Source: JBBRZM01 sp963813635
GTDB lineage: Bacteria > Actinomycetota > Acidimicrobiia > IMCC26256 > JBBRZM01
DNA: 64,000 nt
Assembly (NCBI GenBank): GCA_963813635.1
Contig: CAWEZO010000007.1
Location: 868,001-932,000 of the forward strand
Direction: 5' to 3'
Below, one piece after another: positions 48,916-57,552 of this stretch (position 1 is its first letter; each line of letters opens with the position of its first letter). The notes under the pieces were generated by a model. It was given only the letters and a program-made list of their open reading frames with translations. It made no database searches and was not told the origin of the DNA. Position numbers and translations under genes: made by a program.

Positions 48916-49512
48916 GCAGGGGCCGCGCGGTGCCGCGATCGTTCTACCGCGCGCGACGCCCGCGAGGTGGCGCCGGAGCTGCTCAACAAGGTGCTGGCGC
49001 GTGACGACCCGGACGTCGGCCGGGTCGCGGCGCGCATTGTGGAGGTGGAGGCGTACGCGGGGAGTGAGGATCCCGGGAGCCATGCGTACCGGGGGCCGAC
49101 GAAGCGCAACGAGTCGATGTTCGGTGCGCCCGGGCATCTGTACGTGTACTTCACGTACGGCATGCACTGGTGCGCAAACGTCGTGTGCAGCCCGGCGGGC
49201 ACCGCCACCGCGGTGCTGTTGCGAGCCGGGGCGCCGCTCGACGGCGTCGAGCTGATGCGGGAGCGCCGCCCGAAGGCGCGCGCCGATCGGTTCCTCACCT
49301 CGGGCCCGGCCCGTCTCGCCCAGGCGCTCGCGATCACCGGTGTCGACGACGGCACCGACCTCGTGCGAGGTGCCGTGCGGATTCTCGACGACGGCACCCC
49401 GCCGCCCGCCCGTCCCGCTCGTGCGACCCGCATCGGGCTTACCGCCGGACGCGGCGACCACCACCGGTGGCGGTGGTACGTGCGCGGCGACGCGAACGTC
49501 AGCCGGCCCTGA
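48912..49512 (+). CDS. 3-methyladenine DNA glycosylase, AAG/Mpg type (frame break near 48947)
   Basis: About 200 residues of the AAG family, excising alkylated purines. The N-terminus reads VPRSFY, then one extra C at 48947-48948 breaks the frame; removed, it gives ARDAREVAPELLNKVL. EVEAYAGSEDPGSHAYRG has the catalytic Glu, and MFGAPGHLYVYFTYGMHWC is typical. GTG 48912 overlaps argH; GTG 48930 is the alternative. Confidence 0.9.
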
Positions 49513-49568
49513 GCGACGCCGAACGAAGGAACCGGGCGGGCGACGCGCGGATTGCTAGCGTCGTCGCG

Positions 49569-50789
49569 GTGCAGCCGGTCGACGAGCAACTTCGCGTCCT
49601 CACCGCGGGCGTCGTCGACGTCATCACCCCTGAGGAGCTGCAACGCAAGCTCGACAGGCGGCGGCCACTGCGCGTGAAGCTCGGGATCGACCCGACCGCG
49701 TCCGACATCCATCTCGGCTTCGCGGTCGTGCTGCGCAAGCTCCGCCAGTTTCAGGACTGTGGGCACACGGCCGTCCTCATCCTGGGCGACTTCACCGCAC
49801 AGGTCGGCGATCCCACCGGCAAGTCGGCGACGCGGCCGCAGCTCTCGAACGAGGAAGTCGAAGCGCACGCCGAGACCTACATCGAGCAGGTGCAGCGGAT
49901 CCTGCTGCCCGAGCGGCTCGAAGTGCGCCGCAACTCGGAGTGGCTCGCGGTGATGGGTATCGACGGGGTGCTGCGTCTCGCGGCGCGGGCCACCGTCGCG
50001 CAGATGCTGGGGCGCAACGATTTCGCCCAGCGATCCGACGCGGGAAAGCCGATCTCGCTGCTCGAGCTGTTGTATCCGCTCCTGCAGGGCTGGGACTCGG
50101 TGATGGTCGCGGCCGACGTGGAGCTCGGCGGCACCGATCAGCTGTTCAACAACCTCGTCGGCCGTGACCTGCAGGGTCAGGAGGGCCAGGACGCGCAGGT
50201 CGTCATGACCACGCCACTGCTCGAGGGCCTCGACGGCACCCAGAAGATGTCGAAGTCGCTCGGCAACTACGTCGGCATCGCCGAGCCGCCGGGGGAGCAG
50301 TTCGGGAAGCTGATGAGCATCCCCGACGAGCTGATGCCCAAGTACTTCGCGCTGACGACCGGCTGGCACCCCGATCGGGTCGAGGAGGTCACCGGCGCGT
50401 TGGCGAGCGGCGCGCTCGCGCCGGTCGACGCCAAGCGGCTCCTCGCCCGCACGGTCGTCGAGCTGTACCACGGCGGCGGCGCGGGCGCAGGGGCCGAAGC
50501 CGAGTTCGACCGCGTCTTCAAAGCCGGATCCGAGCCCACCGAGATCCCCGAGTACACGCTTGCGCAGGCCGACGTCGAGGAGAGCGGGCGGATCCGCCTG
50601 GCGCGGGTGCTGGCACTCGTCGGGCTGGTGCCGTCCAACAAGGAGGGACGCCGTCAGATCCAGCAGGGCGGCGTGTACCTCGACGGCGACCGCGTCGACG
50701 ATCCCGACATCGAGTTGGTGCCGGCCGACCTCGACGGGCGCACGCTGCGAGTGGGGAAGCGCCACTGGGCCCGCATCCGGGCCGTTTGA
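49569..50789 (+). CDS. tyrS: Tyrosine-tRNA ligase
   Basis: A 406-residue class I synthetase. HIGH motif appears as IHLGFAVVL (about residues 48-56), GDFTAQVGDPTGKS follows, KMSKS lies near 228, and an S4 RNA-binding domain (about 335-400) closes the protein. GTG 49569 has no ribosome site; TAGCGT (49556-49561) 7 bases upstream is a possible -10, again hinting at a leaderless mRNA. Confidence 0.95.
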   Translation: MQPVDEQLRVLTAGVVDVITPEELQRKLDRRRPLRVKLGIDPTASDIHLGFAVVLRKLRQFQDCGHTAVLILGDFTAQVGDPTGKSATRPQLSNEEVEAHAETYIEQVQRILLPERLEVRRNSEWLAVMGIDGVLRLAARATVAQMLGRNDFAQRSDAGKPISLLELLYPLLQGWDSVMVAADVELGGTDQLFNNLVGRDLQGQEGQDAQVVMTTPLLEGLDGTQKMSKSLGNYVGIAEPPGEQFGKLMSIPDELMPKYFALTTGWHPDRVEEVTGALASGALAPVDAKRLLARTVVELYHGGGAGAGAEAEFDRVFKAGSEPTEIPEYTLAQADVEESGRIRLARVLALVGLVPSNKEGRRQIQQGGVYLDGDRVDDPDIELVPADLDGRTLRVGKRHWARIRAV

Positions 50790-50808
50790 GCCGAGGCGCG
50801 GGGGCTGA

Positions 50809-50827
50809 AGTCCCCCCTCCGACACGT
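50809..50827. repeat. 19-bp direct repeat, left copy (tRNA 3'-end-like att site)
   Basis: AAGTCCCCCCTCCGACACG, identical to 56724-56742. With 50803-50808 it looks like a tRNA T-arm and acceptor end: stem GGGGG/CCCCC, a 7-base loop CTGAAGT (canonical TTCRANY altered) and CTCCGAC acceptor. It lies 20 bases after tyrS and within the recombinase reading frame. Confidence 0.7.
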
Positions 50828-52022
50828 TGTTTGCGCTACGCGGTAGCGCTACCTCCAACACTGCGGTGCGAGCGTTCGCGTCGTAGGTGGCGGCGACCCC
50901 GAGGGCCTCGTAGAGCTGAGCGCGGTCGTTCGGCTCCGCCGTCGAGAACACGCTCGCAAGGCTGCCCAGCTCCTCGATGGTGACGAGCACGTCGTCGCCG
51001 GTGAGCCGCGGGGGAGCGGTGGCCGTGGCGGCTTGCAGGTCGCCGGTGGCTGCTCGCTCCTGCTCGGCGGCCTCCGTGATCCACCGCGTGACGGTGGTGG
51101 CGTCGGCGCCCTCGTCCAGGGCTCGGCGGTACTGGGCAAGCCGCTGACGAGCGCCCCGGAGCCGTTCACGCGCGTCTTGAGTAGCCGCGTCGTAGTCGGG
51201 ATTCGTGTCGGCCGCGACGACGAGCCGGGCAGTCTCTCGCGCTCGTTCGGGCTCGAAGAGCTCCTCGAGCCACGTGTCGACGGCCTGGACCAGGGCGTCT
51301 TCGCGCACGTAGACGTCAGTGGGGTGGTTATGGATGGTGAGTCCGGGACGAGCGCGGCGCAGCTCGCAGCGGTAGTAGCAACGGCGCCGGGCCTGCCTTT
51401 GACCGGTCATCCGTCGGCCGCACGCGACGCAGAACACGCGGCCGCGCAGCAAGTAGGTCACGTCAGAGGATCGGGCCGCTCGTACGTGAGTCGTTGTCAT
51501 TGCCAGCACGCGTTGCCAATCGTCACGGTCGACCAGGGCATCGTGCGTGGGCTCGGGTGACCAGATCCATTGGTCTGGCGCGTTCCACCGCATGCGTCGG
51601 ACGTGCCCATGCGCCGGGGTATTCACGTCGAGCAGCTCGTAGTCGCGACGTTGACGGTTCCAGACCTCGTGACCGGTGTACCGAGCGTTCGTGAGGATCG
51701 CTCGGACCGCGCTCGCCGCCCACCCGCGAGGGTCGCGGTGCGAGTTTCTCGCGGGATCGGTCGCTGCGGGGGAGGGGATCGCGTCGCGGTTGAGGCCGCG
51801 GGCGATGGTCGAGTAGCCGGCGCCGGCGAGTCGCTCGGCGAAGATCCGCTGCACGACGCGCGCCGTCTTGGGATCCGGTTCCAGGCGATTCAACGTCGCG
51901 CCGACGCGTGCCTTCTCGGCATTCGGATGCGCGCTGATCGGCGCGAGACGGTAGCCGTACGGCGGTCGACCACCGAGATAGCGGCCACCAGCGCGCGCCA
52001 TCGTCGTCATCGCGGCCTTCAC
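50809..52022 (-). pseudogene. Serine recombinase relic, catalytic domain missing
   Basis: About 400 codons cover the Recombinase and zinc-ribbon domains of a large serine recombinase: GGRYLGGRPPYGYRL near the start, AILTNARYTGHEVWNRQR, a zinc ribbon with FCVACGRRM, and a C-terminal coiled coil. The resolvase domain with the catalytic Ser should precede GGRYLGG, but the tadG-like gene ends only 127 bases upstream. At the other end the frame has no stop: it reads through the direct repeat (VSEGGLQPP) and on antisense to tyrS. Presumed inactive. Confidence 0.8.
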
Positions 52023-52148
52023 GCCACACTGTCAGCCGAGTACCGGGTCTCGGCGGAACGCAGGCGCCGTCGGCCAACGCGGACGACGGCGAGAGGAAGC
52101 GACGGCGCGAGTCGCACGAGGGCGCAAGCGTTGCCGTACGCGGCGTGG

Positions 52149-53690
52149 CTACTTCAACAGGTGCACCGGGTCGCCCACGATGTTGGCGGACCAGGTCGTG
52201 CGGTCGGTCGGGCTGGTCCCCACCGTGTAGCGCACTTTCCACCAGGTCTTGTTTAGGTAGACGCTCGAGTAGTTGTTTGGCAGCTTGACGTCGAGGACCA
52301 CAGCGCGGTCATTGAATCGACTGTTGCCCTGCAGACCGCTGAACGGCTGGGCACCGCTGCCTGAGACGTCGAGCGAGGTGCCGCTCCCGCTGCAGCCACC
52401 TGTCAGCGGTGTCGGCGGGTTGCACTGCGTCGACCACGAGAACGACGCCGGGTTTCCGTTCGGATCGAGTATCTGGAGGCTGTTCGCGCCTTCGCCGGGG
52501 TCGAACAGGGTGAGCCGCATGGTCTTGCCGGCATGGACCGGGTCGATTTGGGCCAGGTAGAAGTCGGCGGTCGCGCCGGACAGGCTCGCATAGATCGACA
52601 TGTCCGTCACCGCGTGGATCTGCGGGCACACGGCCGAGTAGCCGGTCGCGCCCGCGATTGTCGTGCAGGTCGAGAACGAGCCCCCCGTGTAGGCGCGGAG
52701 GCTGAACCCGTTCGATGCGCGGCTGTTCAACTGACCGCCCGGGGTCCGCACCCGGATGTAGTACTGGCCGGCTTGGGGGCTGTTCCAGGTCTGAAGGTTC
52801 GCCCACCTGTTCTGGTAAGTCGACGGCGACTGATCCGTCAGCAAGGTGAACGTGCGTAACAGCGTCAGGTTCGATAGGTCGAGCGGTGTCGGGTTGCGGT
52901 CGTAGATCTCGAAGGTTGTTGTGATGGCCGGGGAACCGACGAGCGAACCATCGGACGGTGAGCCCGAGGTGTAGAACGGCGCGTCGTAGACGTCGAGCTT
53001 GAGCGAGGTCACGCTCTGGGGCAGGTCGATCGCGTAGAGGTAGCCGCCGGGGTCGTAGGCGGCGTTGGCGGTGCCACCCGTCGGCTGGCACTTATTCGCG
53101 CTGGAGTCCGTCGAGTACGTCTCGTATTTCGCGAGCCTGTCGTCGCCGCTCTCGTGGCCCGAGCAATAGCCACTGACCGCGGCCCAGAAGTTCTCCCGGT
53201 CGGCGCCCGTGAGGAGGTTCCCCGTGCCGAAGGTGTTCTTGGGACTCCCCATGGGAACCGGAAGCACGTACTCGGCCGTCGACGCCCGCGCGATCTTCTG
53301 GCCCTTGAACACCAGCGACGAGAAGAACTGGGCCGCCTTGTTGTCGGTGATGGTCACCGACAGCTGCCGGTCCTTGCCGGCGACCTGGTCGACACTCACC
53401 GTGATGTTGTCGACGCCGTCCTGGAAGCCGTTCCTCGCCGCCACGGAGAGGGCGTGCGCCTTGGCCTGTGGGAAATCGGGCATCCAGACGACACCGGCCA
53501 ACGCGGCGGCGTCGGCGCCACGCTTGAGCTGCGCGGCGCGCGCGTACCAACTGCCGAAGTCAACGGTGAACGCCGCGAACACGAGCAGGACCGGCAAGAC
53601 GATCGCCATGACGACCATTGTGTAGCCCTGCTCGTCGCGTCGACTGGTCGGGAACGCCGCACGGCTGAACGCAGATCGACGCGTGTGCAT
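52149..53690 (-). CDS. TadG-like Flp pilus assembly protein with large exported domain
   Basis: A 513-residue membrane-anchored protein. RRDEQGYTMVVMAIVLPVLL starts a single TM helix (about 20-42), then GSWYARAAQLKRGADAAALAG, the TadE/TadG-like (PF13400-type) pattern. Residues about 170-513 form an unrecognised exported domain, with repeated Asn/Thr/Ser-rich beta-like segments and scattered Cys pairs. Starts on the stop of the upstream TadE gene (TGATG). No TadA ATPase, TadB/C or Flp pilin gene is nearby. Confidence 0.8.
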   Translation of the reverse strand: MHTRRSAFSRAAFPTSRRDEQGYTMVVMAIVLPVLLVFAAFTVDFGSWYARAAQLKRGADAAALAGVVWMPDFPQAKAHALSVAARNGFQDGVDNITVSVDQVAGKDRQLSVTITDNKAAQFFSSLVFKGQKIARASTAEYVLPVPMGSPKNTFGTGNLLTGADRENFWAAVSGYCSGHESGDDRLAKYETYSTDSSANKCQPTGGTANAAYDPGGYLYAIDLPQSVTSLKLDVYDAPFYTSGSPSDGSLVGSPAITTTFEIYDRNPTPLDLSNLTLLRTFTLLTDQSPSTYQNRWANLQTWNSPQAGQYYIRVRTPGGQLNSRASNGFSLRAYTGGSFSTCTTIAGATGYSAVCPQIHAVTDMSIYASLSGATADFYLAQIDPVHAGKTMRLTLFDPGEGANSLQILDPNGNPASFSWSTQCNPPTPLTGGCSGSGTSLDVSGSGAQPFSGLQGNSRFNDRAVVLDVKLPNNYSSVYLNKTWWKVRYTVGTSPTDRTTWSANIVGDPVHLLK

Positions 53691-54286
53691 CACGACTCCT
53701 TCGGCTCGAGCTGCATGACGGCGTTCGCCTGCACGGAAAAGAAGCTGCCGAACACCTGGGTCACAGCAGACGTCTTCACCATGACCAGCACGCCGAGGTA
53801 GTCGTTCCCGACGGACTGCACTGCCTGGCGCGACGTCGGGCACCAGAAGTGGTCCGGTTGCGCAGCCGTGCATGTCGCCCCGCCGAAGCTCGCCGCCGTC
53901 AGACTCGAGAGCTGGGCGCCGGTGTAGACGTTGCAACTTCCGTTCTGCGAGGTCGGCGTGGCACCCGAGCAACCCGCGGGGATCGCGCCGGTTGCGTTCG
54001 TCGACTTATACACGACGACGTACTGAACGCTCGAGAGGTTGTCGTTCAAGGCCGACTTGACGCTCTGCAGCAGGTTGTAGTCGGCCATGCGGTCGTTTCG
54101 GAGGCCCGAGCCCACCCGGGCACCTGCACGGGCGGCCGTCTCCACATTGAGCTTGATGCTGAACGCCAACCCGAACTCGATGATGCCGAACACGAGGAGC
54201 AACACCACGGGCAACATGACCGCGAACTCCACGATGGCCGCACCACGCTCCTCCCGTGAGTGTCGTCGGAGCCGGCTGATGTTCAT
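53690..54286 (-). CDS. TadE-like pilus assembly protein 1
   Basis: A 198-residue minor pilin-like protein. RGAAIVEFAVMLPVVLLLVFGIIEFG is split here as the TadE motif (EFAVMLP) plus TM helix (about residues 17-42) ; the rest is exported. Four Cys, ending in FWCPTSR, match those of the neighbouring TadE gene, suggesting duplication. ATG 54286 overlaps the upstream stop by 4 bases. Confidence 0.85.
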   Translation of the reverse strand: MNISRLRRHSREERGAAIVEFAVMLPVVLLLVFGIIEFGLAFSIKLNVETAARAGARVGSGLRNDRMADYNLLQSVKSALNDNLSSVQYVVVYKSTNATGAIPAGCSGATPTSQNGSCNVYTGAQLSSLTAASFGGATCTAAQPDHFWCPTSRQAVQSVGNDYLGVLVMVKTSAVTQVFGSFFSVQANAVMQLEPKES

Positions 54287-54903
54287 TGTCTCGGCTCGAT
54301 GCGCATCACCGTGTCGGTGGTGAACGTGACGCTCCCTCCGAGCACGCCGGTCAGATTCCGATGGGCGGCCTTCACGTACACGCCGATGTAGTCGGGCGGC
54401 CCGTCCGCGCCGCTGAGGCCGGACTTCCGCGCCGTCGGGCACCAGTAGTTGTCGATCTTCGTGGCCGGACCGGGTGGACCGACGCAGCCGAAGTCGGTGG
54501 ACGGCCGCGCGAGGTCGGTGCCCACGTACCGGTTGCAGCCCCGAACCGACGGGGTGTTGGTCACACTGGCGGCGAGACAACTCGTGGGGACACGATCCGA
54601 AGGCCCAGTGGCGCGGTACACGATGACCAGCTGGATATCGCTGGTGGAGATCCCGGTGTTCGCGCCCACGACCGACTGGAGCACCTGGTAGTCGGCGAGC
54701 ACGTCGTTGGCGCTGCCCGACGCGGCGCGAGCCCCGACCACGCTCATGTTGTCGACCGTGAGCTTGCCGTAGAACGCGTAGCCGAACTCGATGACCCCGA
54801 ACAGCAACAGGAAGAGCAGAGGCGTCACCAGCGCGGCTTCGACCAGCACCGCTCCGCGCTCATCGCCTGCCCGGGCACGTAGATGCCCTGCTTGTGACAC
54901 CAT
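54283..54903 (-). CDS. TadE-like pilus assembly protein 2
   Basis: About 206 residues. DERGAVLVEAALVTPLLFLL is the TadE start with a TM helix (about 17-40); the exported part has four Cys with the last in YWCPTAR, parallel to TadE 1. First gene of the three-gene operon. ATG 54903 is chosen; TTG 54915 is possible. No good ribosome site is visible for either. TadE proteins normally work with TadF/TadG at the Tad secretion pore. Confidence 0.82.
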   Translation of the reverse strand: MVSQAGHLRARAGDERGAVLVEAALVTPLLFLLLFGVIEFGYAFYGKLTVDNMSVVGARAASGSANDVLADYQVLQSVVGANTGISTSDIQLVIVYRATGPSDRVPTSCLAASVTNTPSVRGCNRYVGTDLARPSTDFGCVGPPGPATKIDNYWCPTARKSGLSGADGPPDYIGVYVKAAHRNLTGVLGGSVTFTTDTVMRIEPRQ

Positions 54904-55138
54904 CCAAATGGCCAATCGGAGTTTGAGGATCTCCGCTGTGATTCGGCGCGAACAGGACCTCTCTTGAGCTGGCTAGTGCCGTGACCGGAAATGTTTGCGC
55001 GCTCGCGCGATCTTGCAAGCACCTCGCGAGCGCGTGTTTGTGGCCGGGCGCCGGGTGCGTGGTGTGCTCGGATGGTTCCGGTCGTTCCCGCGCGAGCGGT
55101 GATCACGGGTCCGAGCGCGTAGAAGCAGGGGTTCTTGG

Positions 55139-55985
55139 TTGAGAGGGCGGCCGGCGCGCCGTCAGGCGGCGCGGGGTGCCGGCCGGCCCCAGCGGCGCTG
55201 CTTCTCGGCTCGGATTTCGGCGCGGCGCAACGCTTGCGCTGGAGCCGACGGATGTCCGGGTCGCGAGCATTCGCGTTGCGCCAGCCAGGTACGAGTGGAT
55301 GCGGCGGGTCAACACGGTGTGGTTGACGTGATCGGAGTTGTTCAACACGAATTCGCGCAACGGCCCGAAGTGGCATGCGATCGGGTTGGCCCACGAGCTG
55401 TAGGTCGGCGTGAAACACCGTTCGACGTTGTGTTTCGCGGGCCACGCCTTGATCTTCTTGGCCTTGCGCGCCGAGAGGTTGTCGAGGATCACGAAGATCC
55501 ACTCGCCGTCGGGGCGGGCCGCCCGACAGCTCCTGATCGCGGCGAGCGTGTTCGCGATCGACTTCTTGGCTCGGTAGATGCCCCAGATGGTGTCGTCGCC
55601 CAGGGAGTACACAGCATGGAACTGTCGCACCCCGCAATGCTTGTGGTAGTTGGCCCGCAACCGCTGGGGCCTTGTCTTGGCCGCCCAACACCGCCGATCT
55701 GATGGACGGCGAGCGGCCCGAACTCGTCGAACGCGCAGCACCGCTGCGGGTGGTGTTCCATCACGTACTCGATGCGGTCGAGCTTGGCGTCGCGGTGGGG
55801 GTCGTTGGACTCCTTCCACGTCTTGGTCCGCTGGAACGTCACTTTGTGCTTCGCGAGCAGCTCGCGCAGCCGTTCGCGGCCGATCTTCACCGGCCGGACC
55901 GGGCTGTCGGCCAGATACTCGCGCGAGCTTGCGGATGCTCCAACGAGTGAACGGCTCCCCCAGCTTCTCGGGCCGGGTCTTGGCC
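55139..55985 (-). pseudogene. IS630-family transposase, decayed
   Basis: DDE transposase remnant read in at least three frame segments: KIGRERLRELLAKHKVTFQRT and CAFDEFGPL (first Asp), GEWIFVILDNLSARKAKK (second Asp), and TPTYSSWANPIACHFGPLR, where the family's catalytic Glu (NPIE) is Ala. The C-terminal RRIHSYLAWRNANARDPDI is frame-shifted. The N-terminal HTH is missing: the sequence switches to an IS3 fragment near 55985. IS ends were not located. Not functional. Confidence 0.8.
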
Positions 55986-56004
55986 GTCGCGACGCTCAAA
56001 ACCG

Positions 56005-56165
56005 AACTCGTCTACCGGATCGTGCTCGTCACCAAGGCGCGCGCCCGCCAGCGGTTGATCCGTTGGTTCGACCGCTACAACCAGACGCGGCGGCACAGCC
56101 GCTGCGGCTGGCGTGCCCCCATCACGTACGAGAAGATCAACACCAACACGGCGCGAGCCGCGTAA
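56005..56165 (+). pseudogene. IS3-family transposase C-terminal fragment
   Basis: About 50 codons reading TLKTELVYR, IRWFDRYNQTRRHSRCG and PITYEKIN, the last part of an IS3-type integrase core domain after its catalytic Glu. It abuts the truncated IS630 gene on the opposite strand, showing a patchwork of IS debris. Confidence 0.75.
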
Positions 56166-56235
56166 CCCGAACCCTCCACGATCCGCGGAGGTCCACCCCG
56201 CCCGAATATGGCATGGGACGGAGGGGAGCGAGCCC

Positions 56236-56598
56236 ATGTGGGGCAAGAAGAAGAAGGCCGCACCGGACCGACGTTGCGCGCCCCGCAAGCCGGTGAAGTG
56301 GCAAGGCCGCTGGTCTGTGCTCGGCGACGCGGCGGCAACCTGGTCCGGCTTCGCCTGCACTGTTCAGGATGCGTCGGCCAACGGTGCTCGACTGCTGCTC
56401 CTCGGCGACATAGAGGTACGGGAGGGCCAGACCCTGGTGTTGGCGGTAGAATCCGTCGGTGGAACACACGTCGGGCTCCGACTTCGTGGCACCGTGCGCA
56501 ATGTCGGCCCAGCAACGGCGGATGGCTTGAGCGTAGGGGTTGAGGTCGCGTTCGATGCCTCGAACGCACGGATCGCAAAGACGCTATTCGCCGGGTAG
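56236..56598 (+). CDS. PilZ domain protein
   Basis: A 120-residue cytosolic protein made of one PilZ domain. The c-di-GMP motifs are present: RRCAPRK (RxxxR, about 12-17) and DASANGARL (DxSxxG, about 45-50). It probably binds c-di-GMP and could regulate surface structures. ATG 56236 has GGAGGGGAG at 56220-56228. It lies inside the 19-bp repeat-bounded segment that also carries the tad genes. Confidence 0.85.
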   Translation: MWGKKKKAAPDRRCAPRKPVKWQGRWSVLGDAAATWSGFACTVQDASANGARLLLLGDIEVREGQTLVLAVESVGGTHVGLRLRGTVRNVGPATADGLSVGVEVAFDASNARIAKTLFAG

Positions 56599-57008
56599 GC
56601 CAATTCGCGCAGTCAGTGGACTCCACAGCGCACGCGGTGGGCCAGACTGGTACCCCTCGACCAGGGCCTATAGGCCGCAAGCGACACCGTGCGCGTAAGG
56701 CAGATCGCGTCGCGCCGGCTGACAAGTCCCCCCTCCGACACGAACGTATGTTCAATATCTCGCCCGAGGTCACTATGAACCTCGGGTGTTTCGCGTCAAG
56801 AGCGCGTGTGAATCACCGACGGGAGTAGTTGCGGGAGCGGTCTCGGCAGCGCTTCCGGAGTAGGGGAGCGCATGATCAACGTCATGCAGTGATAGAGAGC
56901 TGACCGGCAGCCTGCGCGCTCGAAACACCGCGCAGACGGATGAGCTCCCGACCGGGCACTCGCTCGAACTTGACGCGCGCCACTCGGACGGTGTCGTCGG
57001 TCTGCTGA
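56599..57008. other. 410-base non-coding gap
   Basis: No convincing gene. It holds the right 19-bp direct repeat (56724-56742). Upstream of that repeat there is no tRNA 5' part (no GTCGGAG start or anticodon arm). The remainder shows nothing recognisable. Confidence 0.6.
56724..56742. repeat. 19-bp direct repeat, right copy (tRNA 3'-end-like att site)
   Basis: AAGTCCCCCCTCCGACACG, identical to 50809-50827 and also preceded by GGCTGA (56717-56722), with two extra bases (CA). It closes the 5.9-kb accessory segment. Confidence 0.7.
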
Positions 57009-57539
57009 TCAGAAGCGCCACCGGGTCGCGCCGCCGGGTTCGAGTATCACGAGCGCGGTCGCCGAGCGCGGCGTGATGCAATAGACGAACCAGGGTGGTG
57101 GTCCGGCTGAGGGCGCGCTGTACTCTGCGGTGAGCGCCCGGCCCGTCTCGTCCACCCGGCACGGCCATCCCTCCGCAGCCCAACGTTCCGCCATGGCGGC
57201 AACGATTGGGGGATCGATGACGGGATGCGCGTCTCCTTCCACGACGAGATCGAACTCGCGCATGGCGACGCTGAGCGTGCAGCGCGGGTCGCGGGCAACG
57301 TTGCGTGCCTTGCGCGTGCGCTCACCCGTCTCGAACCAGAACGCGCCGTCGACCCACGTTGCACCGATTCCCGTCACGTGCGGGGACCCGTCGGCGTTGA
57401 TCGTGGCCAACCAGCATGTGTGGCGATCCGGTCCGGCGGCCCCGGGCGCTTGCGTGATTCCTTGGTCGAGCCGGGCAGTCACCGCCGACCAGTCGGCCAG
57501 TGGGAGGTCGTACAGGTCGGCCAGGTTCGTTGCTTCCAT
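57009..57539 (-). CDS. Pyridoxamine 5'-phosphate oxidase-fold (PPOX) protein
   Basis: A 176-residue split-barrel flavin or F420-binding protein. WLATINADGSPHVTGIGATW and FWFETGERTRKARNVARDPRCTLS match the PPOX/FDOR superfamily. Substrate unknown; an F420 or FMN-dependent reductase is plausible. ATG 57539 has GGAG 7 bases upstream; ATG 57551 is possible. Last gene of the arsR operon. Confidence 0.82.
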   Translation of the reverse strand: MEATNLADLYDLPLADWSAVTARLDQGITQAPGAAGPDRHTCWLATINADGSPHVTGIGATWVDGAFWFETGERTRKARNVARDPRCTLSVAMREFDLVVEGDAHPVIDPPIVAAMAERWAAEGWPCRVDETGRALTAEYSAPSAGPPPWFVYCITPRSATALVILEPGGATRWRF

Positions 57540-57552
57540 TTGATGCTCCATG

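Noticed and set aside
56640..56742. Intact tRNA gene ending at the right 19-bp repeat
   Set aside because: No matching 5' acceptor strand, D-arm or anticodon arm can be folded upstream of the repeat; only the 3'-end-like part exists.
56773..57183. Minus-strand open frame of 136 codons overlapping the PPOX gene start and the gap
   Set aside because: Half of it is antisense or out of frame to the PPOX gene, and the rest shows no recognisable domain or ribosome site.
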